From contig OZ018335.1 in NCBI GenBank assembly GCA_963969495.1, positions 85,604,354 to 85,668,353 of the forward strand: a stretch of 64,000 nucleotides of DNA, in the 5' to 3' direction. Positions 58,553-64,000 of the stretch are shown here, piece by piece; positions within the stretch are counted from its first letter, which is position 1, and every line of letters begins with the position of its first letter. Origin of the DNA: Ceratothoa steindachneri. Its lineage: Eukaryota; Arthropoda; Malacostraca; Isopoda; Cymothoidae. The notes below the pieces were generated by a model. It saw only the letters and a list, made by a program, of their open reading frames with translations, did no database searches and was not told the DNA's origin. The position numbers were made by a program, and so were the translations under genes.

Positions 58553-58556
<4 letters not shown>

Positions 58557-58613
<57 letters not shown>
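58557..58613. repeat. (TA)n microsatellite abutting LTR F
   Basis: About 56 bp of TA repeat beginning at the last base of LTR F's target duplication. Confidence 0.95.
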
Positions 58614-58617
<4 letters not shown>

Positions 58618-60463
58618 TAAGATGGTTCAACACATAATTCTATCATTTAATCCATATCCTTTAATAAATTTTATTATATCAATGCACAATGATTGAAATT
58701 GAGAGTCACACCAAGAGGAACTGCTCCAAAGAGCCCATTTAAATCGGCGTGCCTTACTTGCTTATTAGAGGAGCAAAATTGAACAAAAACATCCATAATT
58801 CTCAGTTTTAAATCAAATACTGCAAAGTTTAAAAAAAACAAACAAATTGAGATGACAGAGAAGAGTAACTGTGTCAAAGGGTTAACTACCATTAGTCTCG
58901 AAAGACCTTGAATGATTGATCAAGCAAAGGTTTTATATCACGCGTCATTTTCCACAAAGTTGCACTATTTCTATTTTGTTTTTAGGCAAGCCACAACATT
59001 AAACTTATTTCATACATGTAATGGACCGCTTTAGTCATGTAGCCGGAGCGTGAGAGCCATCTATTCCTGTACTTGACCTCTTCAAGCATTTTCTGGTGTT
59101 CATAACATTATACCTCTTCTACATCCCGATGAATTCCTCTATATCTCCAGAACATCATTTAAATGCTACTGCTCGTACTTTCCACTCTTTGCTGTTTATT
59201 ATTGATAAATAACTACATATGTATGACCATTTGGCAACATGGAGGCGTTTTGGTGTTTTGCATAGATCCGTTCTCTGTCCGTTTCGTTTTGTATCTATAT
59301 TCTCTACCTATTCTTATACTACGACTTGGTCTATCAGAAACCTGGAATGAAACCACGTTAAAATTTGTTTAAAAATTTCAAACAACCATAGGTTCTTAAA
59401 AACCATAAAGGTCAGGATTAATGTAAACTTAAACCATACAGATGTCGGGCGATTTTTCATATCTAGTAACTCCATTACCATTCAGCCTTGCTGTTATTCG
59501 ACGTCTTAGTTATTGGTAACGACGAAGCCATCCTCTGTCTGCTCTGTTACAGATGTATTTACTTCATAGGTGTAAAGTTCTTCATGGTATAGATAAATTT
59601 AATACAAGAAAACGGTTAACCATTATCCCACGGTGCTTGTGATCGTCGTCTTTCACCTCTCCGAATCCTAATATGGTCAACAACAGACTGACTGTCTCTT
59701 TGGCTGAGCAGGGTGGGGTGCGGGGTTTTCCATCTCGTTAGTTTATCAATCTATATATTTCTTTATGGTCACTTGTTAGGAAAATATGCTATGGAGCATA
59801 GAAGTTCGAAACCTTTGTTATTACATAGAAACAAAGCTAAACAATTTCAAAAGAACACAAATTAAATTGTGTAAGACTTTCATACAATCCTTTTTCTCTG
59901 CCTAATTTGCTGAGACAATGATGATCTAATAGTATCATCATTGAATGGCTCTTCAACATATATCTGAAAATTATCCATAACAAGACCAAAGAATTACAGA
60001 ATGGTCGGTACTCTATCGTGTGTGGCTCGCGAAAAAACTATTATTCCTTCTCTTAACTTTAGTATCACAGATGCTCCCTTTTCCCCCGTTTCCTAAAAAA
60101 TATGGTCCTTTCCTTTAATGGCGAACATTCTCTCAAATATCATGTTTCTATCGTTTGCCTATCTTCTCTGCATTTTCCTCCTATACCACTTCTAAGCAAA
60201 GCAATGAACGAAGGACAATTTTAAATAAAAGAATTTTTTTGATATTTTACGTCATGGGGGTAATAAATGATTTTAAGACGGGTAAAACCTACGTAATTCA
60301 AGCCCCTAAATTGACGACATGATATAGAATTCTTATCATAAAAAATCGTTATAGCCTCTCAGGCTATGGGATTCTTTGGGATTAATATGCATTCAATTAT
60401 TTCATTAAAACTTACTAAGATAATATTACTTCTCTCCGTATTCCATGGAGACAAAACCAACTA
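58614..60463. other. AT-rich spacer
   Basis: No recognised feature. ORFs at 58674-58892 (minus) and 59163-59372 (plus) have no similarity. A TGATGAT/ATCATCA pair near 59918-59942 can form a short hairpin. Confidence 0.4.

Positions 60464-62289
<1,826 letters not shown>

Positions 62290-62334
<45 letters not shown>
62290..62334. repeat. (TA)n microsatellite, right side of LTR C
   Basis: About 45 bp of TA repeat continuing the array at 60464-60676. Confidence 0.95.
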
Positions 62335-62337
<3 letters not shown>

Positions 62338-63905
62338 AAATCAGTTGTTAGTAGCGAATTTAGTTTGTAATATAAATATAGCGAATGAATATAAATAGTA
62401 TATTCTATCAAATTGAGAAGGATCAATCTCATTAATTGGTTAATTATCAAATTAACTTGTATATACTTAACAGGTAAATGAATTTAAATAAACTCAAATG
62501 TGTTTTGGCAGTTAAATTGAGAAGAAAATTTTCAGTGATAATCATTTCAAATTGAAATCAAACCATTAAATTGTTTAAATTACTTATCGTTTTTTATAAA
62601 TAATCTTTAATTCTAATCTAAGTAATTAAACTCTATCATCTGGTGTGCAATTTTTAATGTTAATATCAGAAAAACTGCATTTCCTGGAAGAGTTCATTTA
62701 TCTAAACGTGCCACTTAATTAGATCTTAACAAGTCCGTCCTTCTCCAACTTCCTCCTTATGAGAACTAAAAGTTTCCTTCTAATTTCCCTCGACTCATTG
62801 CTATTTGTTGTCATTTCTCAATCTTATGGTAAGGTAAAGGTTTTCCCGCGCAGCCGATTTATTAGAAAGACCTTTATAATCTCTTTATTTATTTGGACCC
62901 CGATCTAAACCACAGTAACTTCTTTAACTTGAATTTTAGTAACATTTGTCAGATGATTAGATTATGTTATCCCCCTCACCAGTAAACGTCATTCACTAGT
63001 CACTAATAAATAGGTATGTAGCTAAAGCGAACAAATTTGAATATTATTGTTAAATACCACATGAGACAAAATCATGCTTGAGTTCTTGTTGAATTTTTGG
63101 AACTTTTTATTTTCTGGAATGGCATTAGAATAGATTTGTGGTTTTTCGTAAATTGTGAAAATTCCTCTTATCTTTCCGTATTTCTCCTAGTTATCAGGCA
63201 GGAATTTCCCTCAAAGTATATCTATAAATTTTATAATATATATTACAAAAAATACTACGTGCCACTTAATATTAATATGATAGTATCATTAAAACTATTT
63301 GCTCAAACAAAAAGCACTATGAAAATGCATGTATGGTTCAATATCCTGTCGAAAAATCCGACCGGATAGTGAGATTATGCAAGTATCCGGCACATGGTGA
63401 GACTTGGCCCAGAAATACCCAAGTTGGCAACGAAACTGAGAAAACTCGGGGAACCTTGAAACTACAATTACACTGTACAGCAATGAAAAAGAAACCAGGA
63501 AATGACAATAAACTTTTCTATGGCTATTTTTTACGTAAATAAAAAATATAATATCCATCTCTTTCTGCCATCTTCCAGTTTCTCGTAAATTACCATCATA
63601 CTTACGTTAAATACAGTGATCTTTCCGTAGGACCAAACAGGATTAGGCCTAAACTGACAACTCTATAAGTTATAAACGGATTTTGATATAATTTTATATG
63701 GTGTTCCCAAGGTAATTGTCAACCTAACCTAAGAAATTATACTAAATATTTTTTAAGTTAGATTTGTTCAAATCCGTGGTAACACTTACATAACACTTGA
63801 TAATTTTGCAACTTACTATAAATGCTTCGTATTTTTTCCTTTACATTTACAATTTGTTGCTATTATTATTTATACTATTTTTCACATACTACAGTGTTTT
63901 TTTAT
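62335..63905. other. AT-rich spacer
   Basis: No recognised gene. Two small ORFs at 63097-63369 and 63333-63542 overlap a GC-richer patch (63330-63470) of unknown origin. Confidence 0.4.
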
Positions 63906-63911
63906 TTACAG

Positions 63912-63986
63912 GAGATGGCTAGAGAATGCAAAATGGCTAGAATGCAAAATGCAAAATAGCGAAAATGGCTAGAGAATGCAAAAATC
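63912..63986 (+). repeat. Short minisatellite-like repeat of ATGGCTAGAGAATGCAAA
   Basis: GATGGCTAGAGAATGCAAAA occurs at 63914 and near 63965, with shortened versions (ATGGCTAGAATGCAAAATGC) between. It follows a polypyrimidine-ATTTACAG acceptor-like site at ~63896-63911. The window ends soon after, so its extent is unknown. Confidence 0.7.
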
Positions 63987-64000
63987 TCCCAGGCATTTAC

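Overview
The window looks like intergenic sequence from a eukaryotic, probably arthropod, genome. It is AT-rich and holds long (TA)n microsatellites, Jockey-type LINEs, Gypsy-type LTR retrotransposons, Tc1/mariner, piggyBac and hAT fragments. Jockey-like LINEs point to arthropods (decapod crustacean or chelicerate would fit), but nothing fixes the species. I found no intact host gene, no tRNA or rRNA gene and no CRISPR. Nearly all recognisable coding sequence is broken transposon sequence.

Layout. 1-6.3 kb: a (-) LTR fragment beside a (-) LINE RT fragment, three (TA)n arrays and a hAT fragment. 6.3-11.2 kb: a degraded Gypsy element (truncated 5' LTR, gag, protease, integrase/RT scraps, 3' LTR). 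12.1-14.4 kb: a repeat-family gene with two clear introns (-). 15.9-19 kb: a decayed Jockey LINE (+). 19.06-19.79 kb: a Tc1/mariner-like element with long nested inverted repeats. 21 kb: a 0.7-kb CT-rich tract. 23 kb: a hammerhead-like motif next to (TA)n. 27-29.4 kb: a mariner fragment, a foldback element, an intronless copy of the 12-14 kb gene, and a LINE tail. 30.3-37 kb: the best-preserved LINE (-), whose ORF2 is split by a solo LTR. 37.1-38.8 kb: another solo LTR. 43-48 kb: a second intronless fragment of the repeat gene and a decayed LINE (-). 48.58-51.61 kb: a deletion-derived Gypsy element with LTRs and target duplications. 55.5-57.1 kb: a piggyBac pseudogene. 57.3-58.6 and 60.7-62.3 kb: two more solo LTRs.

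The main thread is one related set of LTRs (six copies plus one fragment). They have long LTRs (1.2-1.8 kb), begin TG(T) and mostly end in a variant of TACGACA. For the solo LTRs at 33.3, 37.1, 57.3 and 60.7 kb and the two-LTR element at 48.6 kb, I could read a perfect 5-bp target duplication directly (CCCTC, CTGAC, CAAAT, TATAT, ACCTA). Several carry tandem arrays just downstream of a TATA box. The primer-binding site lies 11 nt past the LTR end in both elements that keep one, and PBS-like copies recur inside the LTR tail. That repeated-PBS layout is the feature I consider most likely to be undescribed.

A second thread is a transposase-like repeat family present as one intron-containing copy and two intronless fragments, suggesting retrocopying. 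Protein similarities are by recognition of motifs; no database search was run.
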